Counted from the first letter of the stretch, positions 30,845 to 40,255 are shown. The stretch: DNA of 64,000 nt from Geodermatophilus sp. TF02-6 (GCF_003319115.1 NZ_QOHF01000018.1:1-64000); one strand, 5' to 3'. The notes: generated by a model not told the origin, from the sequence alone. Numbers and translations: made by a program.

Positions 30845-32125
30845 TCACGACAACAGCTGGGCGATCGTGTAGATGACCAGGCCGGCCAGGCCGCCGACGA
30901 CGGTGCCGTTGATGCGGATGAACTGCAGGTCCCGGCCGACCTGCAGCTCGATCCGGCGGCTGGTCTCCTCGGTGTCCCAGCGCGCCACGGTGCTGCCGAC
31001 CAGGTCGGCGAGGTCACCGGAGAACCGCTCCACGAGGTAGCCGGCGGTGGTGTGCGCGTGCCGCTGCACCAGCTCGCGCACCCGCGGGTCGCTCTGCAAC
31101 AGGTGGGCGGCCTCGCGGATCAACCCGGCGACGCGGGTGCGCAGGCCCGAGTCGGGGTCGGCGGCCGCGGCGAGGACGGCGTTCTTCAGGTTGGTCCACA
31201 GCGACCCCGACCAGGTCCGGACGGCGGGGTGCTCGAGCAGTTCCTTCTTGAGCTCCTCCACCCGGGCTGCCGTTGCGGGGTCGGTGCGCAGGGCGCGCAC
31301 GTAGGCGCGCAGCCGGGCGTCGTAGACCCGCCGCAGCTCGTGGCGGGGGTCGTCGCCGACCTCCTCGAGGAAGTCCTGCACGCCCGAGAACACCCGGTCG
31401 AAGACCCGGTCGTCGACCCAGTCGGGCACCCAGGCCGGGGAGGCGTCACCCAGCTGGGCGCGGAAGACGACCCGGTTGTCCTCGAGGAAGCGGGACAGCC
31501 CGCGCAGCGCGGCCGAGAGCACCTCCTGGTGCCGGTCGCCGTCGACCACCAGCTCCAGCGCGCGGGCCATGATCGGCGCAGCGGGGGTTCCGTGCAGCTT
31601 GCGGTCGACCAGCGCGGCGACGGCGGGCTGCAGGTCGTCGTCCCGGAGCAGCTCGGCGACCGACTGCAGCACCGCCGCGGCGTCCCCGGCGAGCCGCTCG
31701 GGGCGCCCCGGCGCGGCGAGGAACGCGCCGAGCCGGCCGGGCACGTCGATGGTGGTGAGCTTCTCCTCGACCACGGCGCGGGTCAGGAAGTTCTCCTGCA
31801 CGAAGGTGCCCAGGCTGGCGCCGATCTGGTCCTTCTTGCGCGGGATGATCGCCGTGTGCGGGATCGGCAGCCGCATCGGGTGCCGGAACAGCGCGGTGAC
31901 GGCGAACCAGTCGGCCAGCGCGCCGACCATGGAGGCCTCGGCGGTGGCCCGCACGTAGCCGACCCAGGCGCCCGCGTCGGGGCCGAGCAGCACGCACCCG
32001 AGGAAGACGGCGGCCGCGGCGAGGAACAGCCCGGTCGCCAGCCGCTTCATGTGGGCGAGGTCGCGGGCCCGCTCCGGGTCGTCGAGGGAGCCGGCCAGGG
32101 GAGCGTGCGGAGGACTCGACGACAC
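30845..32125 (-). CDS. DUF445 membrane protein
   Basis: 426 aa, YjiN-type DUF445 family, role unknown. N-terminal membrane helix (KRLATGLFLAAAAVFLGCVL), conserved MVGALADWFAVTALFRHPM and IPHTAIIPRKKDQIG, a long amphipathic helical middle, and a second hydrophobic segment at the extreme C-terminus (INGTVVGGLAGLVIYTIAQL). GTG at 32125; an ATG 25 codons later is possible. Confidence 0.88.
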   Translation of the reverse strand: MSSSPPHAPLAGSLDDPERARDLAHMKRLATGLFLAAAAVFLGCVLLGPDAGAWVGYVRATAEASMVGALADWFAVTALFRHPMRLPIPHTAIIPRKKDQIGASLGTFVQENFLTRAVVEEKLTTIDVPGRLGAFLAAPGRPERLAGDAAAVLQSVAELLRDDDLQPAVAALVDRKLHGTPAAPIMARALELVVDGDRHQEVLSAALRGLSRFLEDNRVVFRAQLGDASPAWVPDWVDDRVFDRVFSGVQDFLEEVGDDPRHELRRVYDARLRAYVRALRTDPATAARVEELKKELLEHPAVRTWSGSLWTNLKNAVLAAAADPDSGLRTRVAGLIREAAHLLQSDPRVRELVQRHAHTTAGYLVERFSGDLADLVGSTVARWDTEETSRRIELQVGRDLQFIRINGTVVGGLAGLVIYTIAQLLS

Positions 32126-32138
32126 CCGTCCCAGACTA

Positions 32139-32206
32139 GATAAAGGACCCCCCTGCCCCCCACGGCTCGCACGCTCGCCGCGGGCCCCTGCAGGGGGGCC
32201 GGGCGT
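32139..32206. repeat. Dispersed GC-rich repeat between the DUF445 gene and htrA
   Basis: AAGGACCCCCCTGCCCCCCA followed by CGGCTCGCACGCTCGCCGCG and CCCCTGCAGGGG, the same order of modules as at 14031-14075. Confidence 0.65.
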
Positions 32207-32213
32207 GCCACGG

Positions 32214-33596
32214 TCAGTCGTTCGTGCTGCCCAGCGTCACCTGGACCTGCGTCGTGCCGTTCCCGCGGCGCACGCTGAGGGTGACCTGGTCACCCGGCGT
32301 CGCGCTGCGGACCGCGGCGGTCAGCTCGGTCGAAGTGGTGACCACCCGGTCGCCGACCGCGGTGATCACGTCCCCGGCCCGGAGGCCGGCGTCGGCCGCG
32401 GGGGTGCCGGGCTGCACCTGCACGACCTGCGCGCCGGTGCCGATCTCGGAGTTGCCGTCGGCCGCGGCGGTCTGCGCGCTGACACCGAGGTAGGTGGTCC
32501 GGGCCGAGCCGGTGTCCATGATCTCCTGGGCGATGCGCTGGGCGACGTTGCCCGGGATGGCGAAGCCGACGCCGATGTTGCCGCTCTCCGACTGCTGGCC
32601 GAGCCCGCCGGAGGCGACGGTGGCGATCGCGGTGTTGATGCCGATCACCTCGCCGGCGCCGTTGACCAGCGCACCGCCGGAGTTGCCCGGGTTGATCGCG
32701 GCGTCGGTCTGCAGCGCGTCGATCACCGTGGCGTCGCCCTGGGTGGAGCCGGTGGCGACGGCGCGGCCGGTGGCGCTGATGATCCCGTCGGTCACGGTGT
32801 CGGACAACCCGAGCGGGGCGCCGATGGCCACCGCCATGTCACCGACCTGCACCTGGTCGGAGTCGGCGAAGGTGGCCGGGGTGAGCCCGGAGACGCCGTC
32901 GAGCTTCAGCACCGCCACGTCGTAGACCGGGTCGGTGCCGACCACCCGGGCGTCGTGCAGCGCGCCGTCGGAGGTGCGCACCGAGACGGCGGTGGACCCG
33001 CCGGCGCCGTCGAGGCTGACCACGTGGTTGTTGGTGAGCACGTACCCGTCGTCGGTGAGGACGACGCCCGACCCGCTGCCCGCGCCGGAGGAGCCGGTGA
33101 CGTAGACGGTGACCACGCTCGGCGCCGCCTTGGCCGCCGCGGCGGTGACGGCGGTCGCGGTCTCCGGGTTGGTGATGGTGACGTTCTGCGCCGCGACGGG
33201 GCTGCTGCCGGTGCTGTCCGACCGGTCGGCCAGCACCGCGACGCCGGCCCCGGCGCCGCCGCCGATGAGGGCCCCGGCGAGCAGGCCGGCGACGCCGATG
33301 CGCAGCCGGCCGTCGCGGCGGGACGGTGCGGCGGCCGGCGGGAGGTACCCGGGCTGGCCGGCCCCCGGCGGGGGGAAGGACGAGGCCGGTTGCCCCGGCG
33401 GGACGGATCCCGGCGGGACGGACCCCGGCTGCCCGGCTGCCGGCTGTCCGGGTGCCGGGTGCCCGGGCGCGGGGTACCCCGGGACGGTCTGGCCGGCCGC
33501 CGGCTGTCCGCCGGCCGGCTGCCCGGGAGTCGGCTGCTGCCAGGCCGACGACGCCCAGGCGCCGGTGACCGGGGTGCGGGTGCCGTGGTCGTTCAC
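32214..33596 (-). CDS. HtrA/DegP-like S1C serine protease with PDZ domain
   Basis: Membrane-anchored extracytoplasmic quality-control protease, 460 aa. Cytoplasmic Pro/Gly/Gln-rich repeat tail (1-95), one membrane helix (about 98-122), trypsin-like domain with His191 (LTNNHVV), Asp226 (VYDVAVLK) and Ser306 (GNSGG), and a C-terminal PDZ domain (GDVITAVGDRVV). GTG start after GAGGAGG. A GC hairpin lies directly upstream in the leader. Confidence 0.93.
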   Translation of the reverse strand: MNDHGTRTPVTGAWASSAWQQPTPGQPAGGQPAAGQTVPGYPAPGHPAPGQPAAGQPGSVPPGSVPPGQPASSFPPPGAGQPGYLPPAAAPSRRDGRLRIGVAGLLAGALIGGGAGAGVAVLADRSDSTGSSPVAAQNVTITNPETATAVTAAAAKAAPSVVTVYVTGSSGAGSGSGVVLTDDGYVLTNNHVVSLDGAGGSTAVSVRTSDGALHDARVVGTDPVYDVAVLKLDGVSGLTPATFADSDQVQVGDMAVAIGAPLGLSDTVTDGIISATGRAVATGSTQGDATVIDALQTDAAINPGNSGGALVNGAGEVIGINTAIATVASGGLGQQSESGNIGVGFAIPGNVAQRIAQEIMDTGSARTTYLGVSAQTAAADGNSEIGTGAQVVQVQPGTPAADAGLRAGDVITAVGDRVVTTSTELTAAVRSATPGDQVTLSVRRGNGTTQVQVTLGSTND

Positions 33597-33610
33597 GAGT
33601 CCTCCTCAGG

Positions 33611-33629
33611 GGCGGCGCTCCGCCGCCCT
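33611..33629 (-). promoter_or_regulatory. Leader hairpin just upstream of the htrA ribosome-binding site
   Basis: Arms GGGCGGCG (33611-33618) and CGCCGCCC (33622-33629) with a 3-nt loop, abutting the GAGGAGG site of htrA. It could affect translation initiation; inference. Confidence 0.4.
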
Positions 33630-33696
33630 CGACGACCACTGTCGGCCGCGCGGCTGCTGCGGTGCTGGCGGTCGGCTGTGAGGTCCCTGGACGCCC

Positions 33697-34479
33697 TCAC
33701 CGGGGGACGCCGGTCAGCAGGCGGCCGCGCGCCACGAGTTCGGTCGCGGTCCAGACGGCCGTGACCTGGGTGGCCAGCAGCCCGACCAGCACCAGCAGCT
33801 GGGCCGCACCGGCCTCCAGCGGGCTCCCGCCGCCGAGCAGCACCCCGACGAAGGCGCCCGGCAGGGTGACCAGGCCGACGGTACGGGTCTGGTCCAGCCC
33901 GGGCACCAGCGCGGTGGCCGCGGCCGGCCGGGCGACCTCCAGGACGGCGTCCCGCTGCACCAGCCCGAGCGCGAGGGCGGCCTCCACCTCGCCGCGCCGT
34001 CCGGCCAGCTCCTCGCGCAGGCGCCGCCCGGCCAGCGAGGTCGCCGTCATCGCCCCGCCGACGAGGATGCCGGCCACCGGGATGACCGCCGCGCCGCGCA
34101 GCGGCACGGTGCCGCTGGCCAGGACCAGGGCCACCACCGGCGTCGCGCCGGCCACGACGGGCACGGCGGCGGTCGTCACCCGGCGCGCCGCCCCCGGGGC
34201 GCGGACCGGCAGCCCGGTCGCCCGCCCGGCCGCGGTGACCGCCGCGATGGTGACCATGAGCAGCACGAACCCGACCGACAGGGGCAGCGAGCGCACCACG
34301 ACGACGAGGACGGTCGACACCGCGGCCAGCTGCACCGTCGCCCGCAGCGCGGCGACGACGACCGGGCGGTCCTGCTCGAGGCCGGAGAGTCGGCCGGCTC
34401 CCGCGGCGAGCAGCGTGAGCAGGCCGAGCACCACCGGCAGCCCGGGGCCGAGGTGGACGACGGAGGAACCCACGGGCAC
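33697..34479 (-). CDS. FetB/YbbM-type ABC transporter permease (UPF0014)
   Basis: 260 aa, six to seven hydrophobic segments. Family features are the early GLEQDRPVVVAALRATVQLAAV and GLDQTRTVGLVTLPGAFVGVLLGGGSPLEAGA. In E. coli the FetAB pair exports iron under oxidative stress, but no FetA-like ATPase is adjacent here, so the partner must be elsewhere. The GTG start at 34479 is tentative; a second GTG lies two codons later. Confidence 0.82.
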   Translation of the reverse strand: MPVGSSVVHLGPGLPVVLGLLTLLAAGAGRLSGLEQDRPVVVAALRATVQLAAVSTVLVVVVRSLPLSVGFVLLMVTIAAVTAAGRATGLPVRAPGAARRVTTAAVPVVAGATPVVALVLASGTVPLRGAAVIPVAGILVGGAMTATSLAGRRLREELAGRRGEVEAALALGLVQRDAVLEVARPAAATALVPGLDQTRTVGLVTLPGAFVGVLLGGGSPLEAGAAQLLVLVGLLATQVTAVWTATELVARGRLLTGVPR

Positions 34480-34562
34480 CGATCCTGCCCGGTGCCGCGG
34501 GCGGGCCCGGCGGTCCGGCCGGACCGCCGGGCGTCCCGGGTCCGGTACGCGGCCACGGACCC

Positions 34563-35468
34563 TCAGCCGACGGCGGCGACCTCCTCGCGCGGCTCCGACC
34601 GGCTCGGCCGGTGCACCGGCGGCACGAAGGCCATGGGGGAGGTGCAGTGCCGCAGCAGCCACCGGTGCAGCCCGTCCAGCGGCCGGTGCAGCAGGCCGCC
34701 GTGCCCGGCGCTGAGGGTGAGCAGCGGGGTGGGGCAGGCCGCGGCGAGCACCCGGCCCGCGGTCACGCCGGGCAGCGAGACGTGCGACAGCCGCAGACCG
34801 GGGAAGCGCTCGGCCCACGCCGGCGAGTCGACGCTCCAGCTCCCCGCGTCGTCGGGCCGGGTGTGCAGCACCGTCAGCGGCCGGCCCGCGCCGAGCGCCT
34901 GCCCGGCCGCGAACACGACGACCGGTTCGTCGTCCGCCGGCTCGCCGAGGCCGAGCACCGCCACGTGCGGACGGGAGCCGGTGGCACCGGAGCGGGGCCG
35001 CGGGACGACGACGACCGGCCGGGGCGAGCGGGCGGCGACCCGCTGGGCGACCGAGGCGAGCACCATCTCGTCGGCCGCGCCGGTGGTGGAGATGCCCAGG
35101 ACGAGCAGCTGGGCGTCGTCGGCGGCCCGCAGCAGGGCGTCGGCCGGGTCGCCGGGGACGACCTCGGTCGACGCCTGGACCGACGGCGCGGTGTGCCGGG
35201 CCACCGTGTAGGCCTGGGCGGTGACGCCGCGGGCCTGGTGCAGCTCCGGTGCGGCGGCCCCGGCCACCCCCTTGCGCCCGAGGTGCGGGGTCGCGTGCAC
35301 GATCCGCAGCGGGGCTCCCCGGCGCGCGGCCTCCTCGGCCGCCCACCGGACCGCCCGCAGTCCGCACTCGCTGCCGTCGGCGCCGACCAGCAGGGGGAGC
35401 ACCGGCGGGTCGTCCGTCGCAGCGGGCTCGGGCAGCGTCCCTGCGGGAGTGGGGAGTGTCGAGGACAC
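34563..35468 (-). CDS. Universal stress protein (tandem UspA domains)
   Basis: 301 aa. The first UspA domain (about 25-150) starts LPLLVGADGSECGLRAVRWA and ends with LVLGISTTGAADEMVLASVA followed by RPVVVVP. The second half is a degenerate repeat ending in CTSPMAFVPP. The typical ATP-loop G-2x-G-9x-G(S/T) is only partly kept. GTG 35468 chosen because GGAGG lies 5 nt upstream. Divergent from the next gene. Confidence 0.85.
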   Translation of the reverse strand: MSSTLPTPAGTLPEPAATDDPPVLPLLVGADGSECGLRAVRWAAEEAARRGAPLRIVHATPHLGRKGVAGAAAPELHQARGVTAQAYTVARHTAPSVQASTEVVPGDPADALLRAADDAQLLVLGISTTGAADEMVLASVAQRVAARSPRPVVVVPRPRSGATGSRPHVAVLGLGEPADDEPVVVFAAGQALGAGRPLTVLHTRPDDAGSWSVDSPAWAERFPGLRLSHVSLPGVTAGRVLAAACPTPLLTLSAGHGGLLHRPLDGLHRWLLRHCTSPMAFVPPVHRPSRSEPREEVAAVG

Positions 35469-35656
35469 GGTCACCTCCGGATGGCTCTTCGTCCCCCGTG
35501 CCGTCCCTCGAGCGTCCTCGTCCGGACAGCCGCAGGGAAGTCCGTCGACCACGGTGGGTGCAAGGCGTCTGCGAGCTGGGTAGGGGCGGACCGCGGGCCA
35601 CCGTCCGGCGGCGGCATCCCGCTCCCCGTGCCCGGCGCCGTCCTGGAGGCTGCCCC

Positions 35657-36295
35657 ATGCCCGTCCGCGGACCGCTCGCCCGACTCCTGCTCGGGCTCGG
35701 CCTCGTCCTCGCCGCCGGTCTGGCCGTCGCCGGCGGCCTGGCCCTGCGACCGGCCGGACTGCTGGCCGTGGGCCTCGCCGCTGTCGTCTCCGGCTGCCTG
35801 GCCGGGGGCGTCGCCCACGAGTCCCGCGGGAACCGCCGGGCGGTCGCGGAAGCGACGTGGCGCGCGGCGGGGATGACGGTCGCGGTCCTGCTCGTGCTCT
35901 CCGGCACCGCCGTCCTCGGCGGGACGCTGCTCACCCTGCTGGTGGCCGGGGCGGGGATCGCGGCCTGGCTGGCGGTCTGGCTGCTGCGCGGCCGCCGGGC
36001 CCCGACCGGCCGGGCGCCGGGCGCGGCCGCCGGGAGCCGCCCGGTGACCGCCGCGCTGCCGCCGGTGTCGTCGCTGGCGACCGGTGAGCTCGGCCGGGAG
36101 TGGGTGCGGACGACGGCGGCGCTGGCCGGCCGGCTCGACGTCCGCACCCGGCAGGCGATCGTCGCCCGCCGCCAGGAGACCCTCGACGAGCTGGAGCGCC
36201 GCGACCCCGCCGGGTTCGCCCGGTGGCTGGCCGGCACCCCGCAGCCCGGCAGCGACCCCACCGGCCACCTGCGGCACGGCGACCCGGCCCCCTGA
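35657..36295 (+). CDS. Membrane protein of unknown function
   Basis: 212 aa. Four hydrophobic segments in the first 115 residues, then an Arg/Pro-rich linker and a soluble helical C-terminus (TAALAGRLDVRTRQAIVARR, ELERRDPAGFARWLAG). ATG 35657 after GGAGG. No family recognised; the C-terminal part recalls small actinobacterial proteins found next to tRNA genes, but I cannot name it. Confidence 0.7.
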   Translation: MPVRGPLARLLLGLGLVLAAGLAVAGGLALRPAGLLAVGLAAVVSGCLAGGVAHESRGNRRAVAEATWRAAGMTVAVLLVLSGTAVLGGTLLTLLVAGAGIAAWLAVWLLRGRRAPTGRAPGAAAGSRPVTAALPPVSSLATGELGREWVRTTAALAGRLDVRTRQAIVARRQETLDELERRDPAGFARWLAGTPQPGSDPTGHLRHGDPAP

Positions 36296-36324
36296 GCGCT
36301 GGCCCGCCGGGCGCCGGAGGCACC

Positions 36325-36330
36325 TAGGAT
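36325..36330 (+). promoter_or_regulatory. Probable -10 box of the tRNA-Thr gene
   Basis: TAGGAT 26 nt upstream of the mature tRNA 5' end. Confidence 0.4.
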
Positions 36331-36356
36331 CGGGGTCCCGGCCGTTGAGGGCCGTC

Positions 36357-36429
36357 GCCGGCGTGGCGCAACTGGCAGCGCACCCGACTTGTAATCGGGC
36401 GGTTGGGGGTTCGAGTCCCCCCGTCGGCT
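36357..36429 (+). tRNA. tRNA-Thr (anticodon UGU)
   Basis: Cloverleaf drawn by eye: acceptor arms GCCGGCG/CGTCGGC with one G-U pair, anticodon stem CCCGA/TCGGG with loop CTTGTAA, and T-loop GTTCGAGTC. CCA is not encoded. The 3' half is duplicated at 41550-41587, marking an integration site. Confidence 0.93.
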
Positions 36430-36430
36430 C
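36393..36430 (+). repeat. Left attachment site within tRNA-Thr
   Basis: 38 bp from the anticodon stem to 1 nt past the tRNA end, matched at 41550-41587 with a single C/T difference. Confidence 0.88.
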
Positions 36431-36722
36431 AAAGACCCAAGGTCATGGCGTCAAGTTTCCAGCCTGATGGTTGCGATCTCACGTTAGCTCCCACTTTGTC
36501 GGGCGCTGCGTTTCAGGGTTGGCACGGGCCTCGGCTGCCACTGTTCACGGGCGCTCGCCTCCGCCTGTTGGCGGCCGCGACCCGGGCCGAAGGAGCTTGC
36601 TGCGGGAGATTGGCCGGCGTGGCTCAGCTTGTGGACCCAGATCCTCGACTCCTGTGCGGTGTCGAAGGGGGCTCGCTTCGTGTGCACACGGATGCGTACT
36701 GCGCGTCGGTGCTCGCCCTGGG

Positions 36723-39175
36723 TCAACGGGCGAGGCGGCGGGGGTCGGGAAACCCGAGGCTGGTGTAACCGGGCGCGCGCTTGGCCAGGGCGGAGGCGAG
36801 CACGCCGGTCGCGACGTCGTGGTAGTCGTGGACCTCGGCGGTCGTCTTCCCGGGGTACGGGCGGAGCACCCGTCCGGCGTGCTGGACGAGGCCCCCCTTG
36901 AAGGCGACGGGGGCAGCGAGGAAGAGGGTGTCCAGCGGCGGGCAGTCGAATCCCTCGCCCACGTAGGAGTCGGTGGCGACGGCGAGCAGCGGCGGGCCCT
37001 CGGGTCTCGGGTCGAGCCGGGCGAGGGCGGCGGTACGGGCCTTCGAACCCATGCCGCCGCGCAGCACCACCGGATCGTGCCCTCGGTCACGCAGCGCCTT
37101 GGCGAACCGTTCGAGGTGATCGGTGCGTCTGGTCAGCACCAGGCAGTGTCGCCCGCGGCCGAGGGCGGCGATCACGTCGTCGACGATCTGCCGGTTGCGG
37201 GTGTCGTCGGCGGCGAGGTCGCGGTAGATCGCGGCCATCCCGCCGGGCGCCGAGGGATCGGCCTCGCCGGTGTAGCGGTAGCCCGTTGGGTGCACGTGCA
37301 GGACCGGCTCCGGCGCTTGGAGGGAGCGGATGCCGAGCGTGCCGGCCGGTGCCGGCGTGAGGGTGTGGCGGATGGGCCCGAGTTGCAGAGCGATCAGGTC
37401 GTCGAGCTGGTCGCGCCGGTAGGGCGTGGCTGTGAGCCCGAGCCAGCGGCGGGCGGGGATCTGGCGGACGGCGTGCTCGAAGGCGGCGGCGGGGACGTGG
37501 TGGCACTCATCGACGATCACCAGCCCGTAGCCGGCGGTCAGCTCGGTGACGTCGTCCGCGCGGGAGAGAGTCTGCAGGGTGGCGACGTCGATGACGCCGG
37601 TGGTCTTGCTACGCCCGCCGCCGCGCTGCCCTGCTTTGATGCCGAGTAGCTCGCGGATGCGGGTGCGCCACTGGTCGGCCAGCGTCTTGCGGTTGACGAG
37701 CACGAGGGTGGAGACGGCGTGGCTGGCGATGAGGGCGCAGGCGATGACGGTCTTGCCGGCGCCGGGCGGGGCGACCAGGACGCCGAGGTCGTGGCCGGCC
37801 AGGTCGTCGTGGGCGGCCTGCTGCTCTGGATCCAGCTCTGCGGTGAACCTGAACGGGTGTGGCCGGCCGGGGTTGCGGGCGTCGGTGAGTTCCAGGCGGC
37901 TGCCGGCCTGCTCGACCAACGCGGTCAGTCGATCCTGCAGACCGCGAGGGAGAAGCAGGTCGCCGGTGAGGGTCTCGTCGTAGCTGCGCAGGAACCGGGG
38001 CGTGTCCCAGGTCGAGGCCCGGCGCCGTTGCCGCTCGTGGAAGATCGGGTTGGGCATCGAGGCCGCGTGCTTGAGCGTGGCCAGTAGCGCCGGCGGCAGG
38101 CCCGTGGCTCGACGGTGATCCGGGCTCCCAGTGTCGCGTGGACCACTGCGGGCGGCTGGACGGCGATCTTCGTCGACGTTGCCGTGCGCAGCCGGTCGAC
38201 CCCGGCGCCGACGCTGACCCCGCCCAGCCGCTGGGCCAGCCGGTCCAGCTCGCGCGGCGTGATGCGGCCGAGGCTGGACAGGTAGGCCCATTGGTCGGCG
38301 TGCGGCTCCAGAGAGGCCAGATCCAGGAAGAGGGTGGCGCCGCGGCGGCGGGCGCGGCCGGACAGCGGGGCGGCGATCTGGTTGCCCGGCCCACCGGTGG
38401 CCAGGACGTCCTGGGAGGGGAAGAGCCGGTCGTAGCTGGAGAGGTCCATCCGCCCGCGCACGGCGATCGCCTCGCGCAGCAGCCCGCTGCCGACTTGCCG
38501 CGCGGTCGCGGCGGGCACCGGGGCGGTGAAGAACAGCCATACGTGGGCGCCGAGCCCGGAGCGGGAGACCTCCAGCGCCGCAGGGGCGCCGGCGACGCTC
38601 GCCGCCTTGAGGTAGGCCAGCGCATCCAGGAGCGCGGCGGGACCGTCGAAGTCGGCCGCGAGCCACCAGCAGCGGTCCCCGTCCAGCAGCGGGTACAGGC
38701 CGATCTCCAGCTTCCCGGACAGGTGCGCGTGGATCACCTCGCCCGAGAGCGGCAAGTACTCGCGCTGCGCGGCCGGGATGCCCTTGCGCCAGCCCCCGCG
38801 GACCGCCGGCACCCAGCCTGCCTTGCCGGCCCGGGCATTCTCCCAGCGCAGCGCGTAGACGTCGGCGCGGGCAGCGAACAGCGCGGCGAAGAGGGCCACC
38901 TTGGCCGCCTCCGGGGAGCCGGCGTGCACCGGCCCGGGCGGAGCGTCGAAGATCCCGGTCTGCACCGGGCCCGGCGGGCGGGCCTCGGGTGGGGTCAACT
39001 CCAGCAGTCGCAGCAACCGAGCATTCTCGACGTGCAACCGCGCGACTTCGTCCCGCAGGCCGGCGAGCTCGTCGTCCGGGGCTCCGAACGGCAGCGTGGC
39101 CTGCTCGGCGGGACCGGACGTGGCTGGCACCCCTCCATACTGTCTCGGGGAGGCTGACGTTTGGTTACTGGTCAC
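36723..39175 (-). pseudogene. TOTE-type archaeo-eukaryotic primase fused to SF2 helicase, one frameshift
   Basis: Reads as one gene of about 817 aa if one base is restored near 38104-38113. The first half (from 39175) has a coiled coil (about 34-60), then an AEP primase core: [17 protein letters not shown], catalytic-type WLAADFDG (Asp175, Asp177), [13 protein letters not shown] (His211), [19 protein letters not shown] and [21 protein letters not shown]. The second half is a DEAD/DEAH helicase: Walker [23 protein letters not shown] and motif [14 protein letters not shown], ending at 36723. The shift falls in a non-catalytic linker, and both halves keep intact motifs. The helicase half could be translated alone from ATG 38057. 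Known TOTE-type proteins belong to mobile conflict systems. The shift may be recent decay, phase variation or a sequencing error. Confidence 0.85.
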
Positions 39176-39184
39176 TGGCCGACC

Positions 39185-39475
39185 GGCACCCCCCGACCGA
39201 CCCGGTCGGTCGGCTGCTGCCTACCGTCCTGTCGATGATCGCTGAGTTCGAGGCCGACCTGGCCCGCGCCGCGCCCGCGAGGGCGGCATGACCGTCACCC
39301 GCGTCAAGGATCGGCTCCGCGGCAGACGGCCCAAGTCCGCGCCCCGCCGAGATGCTCGGCCGGTCGGCCCGTACCGGGCCGGCGGGCACCGCGTCGACGA
39401 ACTCGAGCTATCCGGCGACACCCGCTCCACCAGCCATCGTGCCGTTCGCCGCGCCGAATGCAGCATCGCCGGGGC
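39185..39475 (+). pseudogene. Decayed serine recombinase (resolvase/invertase) C-terminal part
   Basis: Fragments in two frames: TDPVGRLLPTVLSMIAEFEA (to about 39290), then MTVTRVKDRLRGRRPKSAPR and a helix-turn-helix-like end STSHRAVRRA. These correspond to the end of the resolvase catalytic domain, the long E-helix and the DNA-binding domain. The N-terminal catalytic serine region is gone, and at least one frameshift is needed near 39288. Confidence 0.65.
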
Positions 39476-39484
39476 TGCAATTCG

Positions 39485-40018
39485 GTGAGCACCAGACATC
39501 TGTTCATCGATGAGACCAAGCACCGCGACTACTTGCTCGTGGCCGCCGTCGTCGTCCCCAGCAACCTCGTCACCACCCGCAGGATGGTCCGCGAGCTACT
39601 GCTGCCCGGCCAGCGCCGACTGCACATGAAGGATGAAAGCGACCCCCGCCGGCGGGTCATCGCCTCGGCTATCGCCGACAGCGGCGTGCGGGCCACCGTC
39701 TACGACGCCGGACGGCGCTACCGCACCGAGCGCGACCGGCGCCGCGCCTGCCTGCACCGGCTGGTCGCCGACATCGCCGGCGGCGGGAACACCATGCTGG
39801 TGCTCGAGCAGGACGACACCCTGCTCAGCTGGGACAACCAATGCTTGATCGAGGCCACCCGCGCAACCGGCCAGCACGACACCCTGCGCTACGAGCACCG
39901 GCGACCGACCGCCGAACAGTTGCTGGCATTGCCCGACGCGATCGCCTGGTGCTGGGCCAAGGGCGGCGACTGGCGCCGCCGCATCGTCCCGGTCGTCACC
40001 GCGGTCTGCGAGGTCTGA
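39485..40018 (+). CDS. DUF3800-like protein
   Basis: 177 aa. The N-terminal HLFIDETKHRDYLLVAAVVV looks like the first acidic motif of DUF3800 (RNase H-like fold). The C-terminal ALPDAIAWCWAKGGDWRRRI also fits the family, with conserved Asp and Trp residues. These proteins are common in mobile and defence loci, but the biochemical role is unproven. GTG start at 39485, right after a resolvase remnant. A hairpin lies 20 bp past the stop. Confidence 0.7.
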   Translation: MSTRHLFIDETKHRDYLLVAAVVVPSNLVTTRRMVRELLLPGQRRLHMKDESDPRRRVIASAIADSGVRATVYDAGRRYRTERDRRRACLHRLVADIAGGGNTMLVLEQDDTLLSWDNQCLIEATRATGQHDTLRYEHRRPTAEQLLALPDAIAWCWAKGGDWRRRIVPVVTAVCEV

Positions 40019-40038
40019 TCGAACCCGAAAATGCGCGA

Positions 40039-40076
40039 AGCCCGAGCGCCACGGTCGTCCGGCCGGGTCTCGGGCT
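40039..40076. terminator. Hairpin between DUF3800-like gene and integrase
   Basis: Perfect arms AGCCCGAG (40039-40046) and CTCGGGCT (40069-40076) between convergent genes. The rest of the 237-bp gap is relatively AT-richer, with no gene. Confidence 0.5.
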
Positions 40077-40255
40077 CACTTCCTGAAGCTCAGCGCAACA
40101 GGCGAAACCAACTATGACAGCGCGCATACATGGCGTCAACTATGCGTCTACCGCCGATGGTGCCCAGGTGGTCCGCCCGGATCTCCTGGAACATGCAGCA
40201 TACAGGCGCGGGAAGGTAGTGGTCGTGATCCGTCGTCTCGTCGGCGCCGGTCGGG

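Noticed and set aside
36613-36660. tRNA-like 5' stretch (GCCGGCGTGGCTCAGC) inside the island
   Set aside because: Only about 12 bases match the tRNA-Thr start. No anticodon arm or T-arm follows, so no cloverleaf can be drawn.
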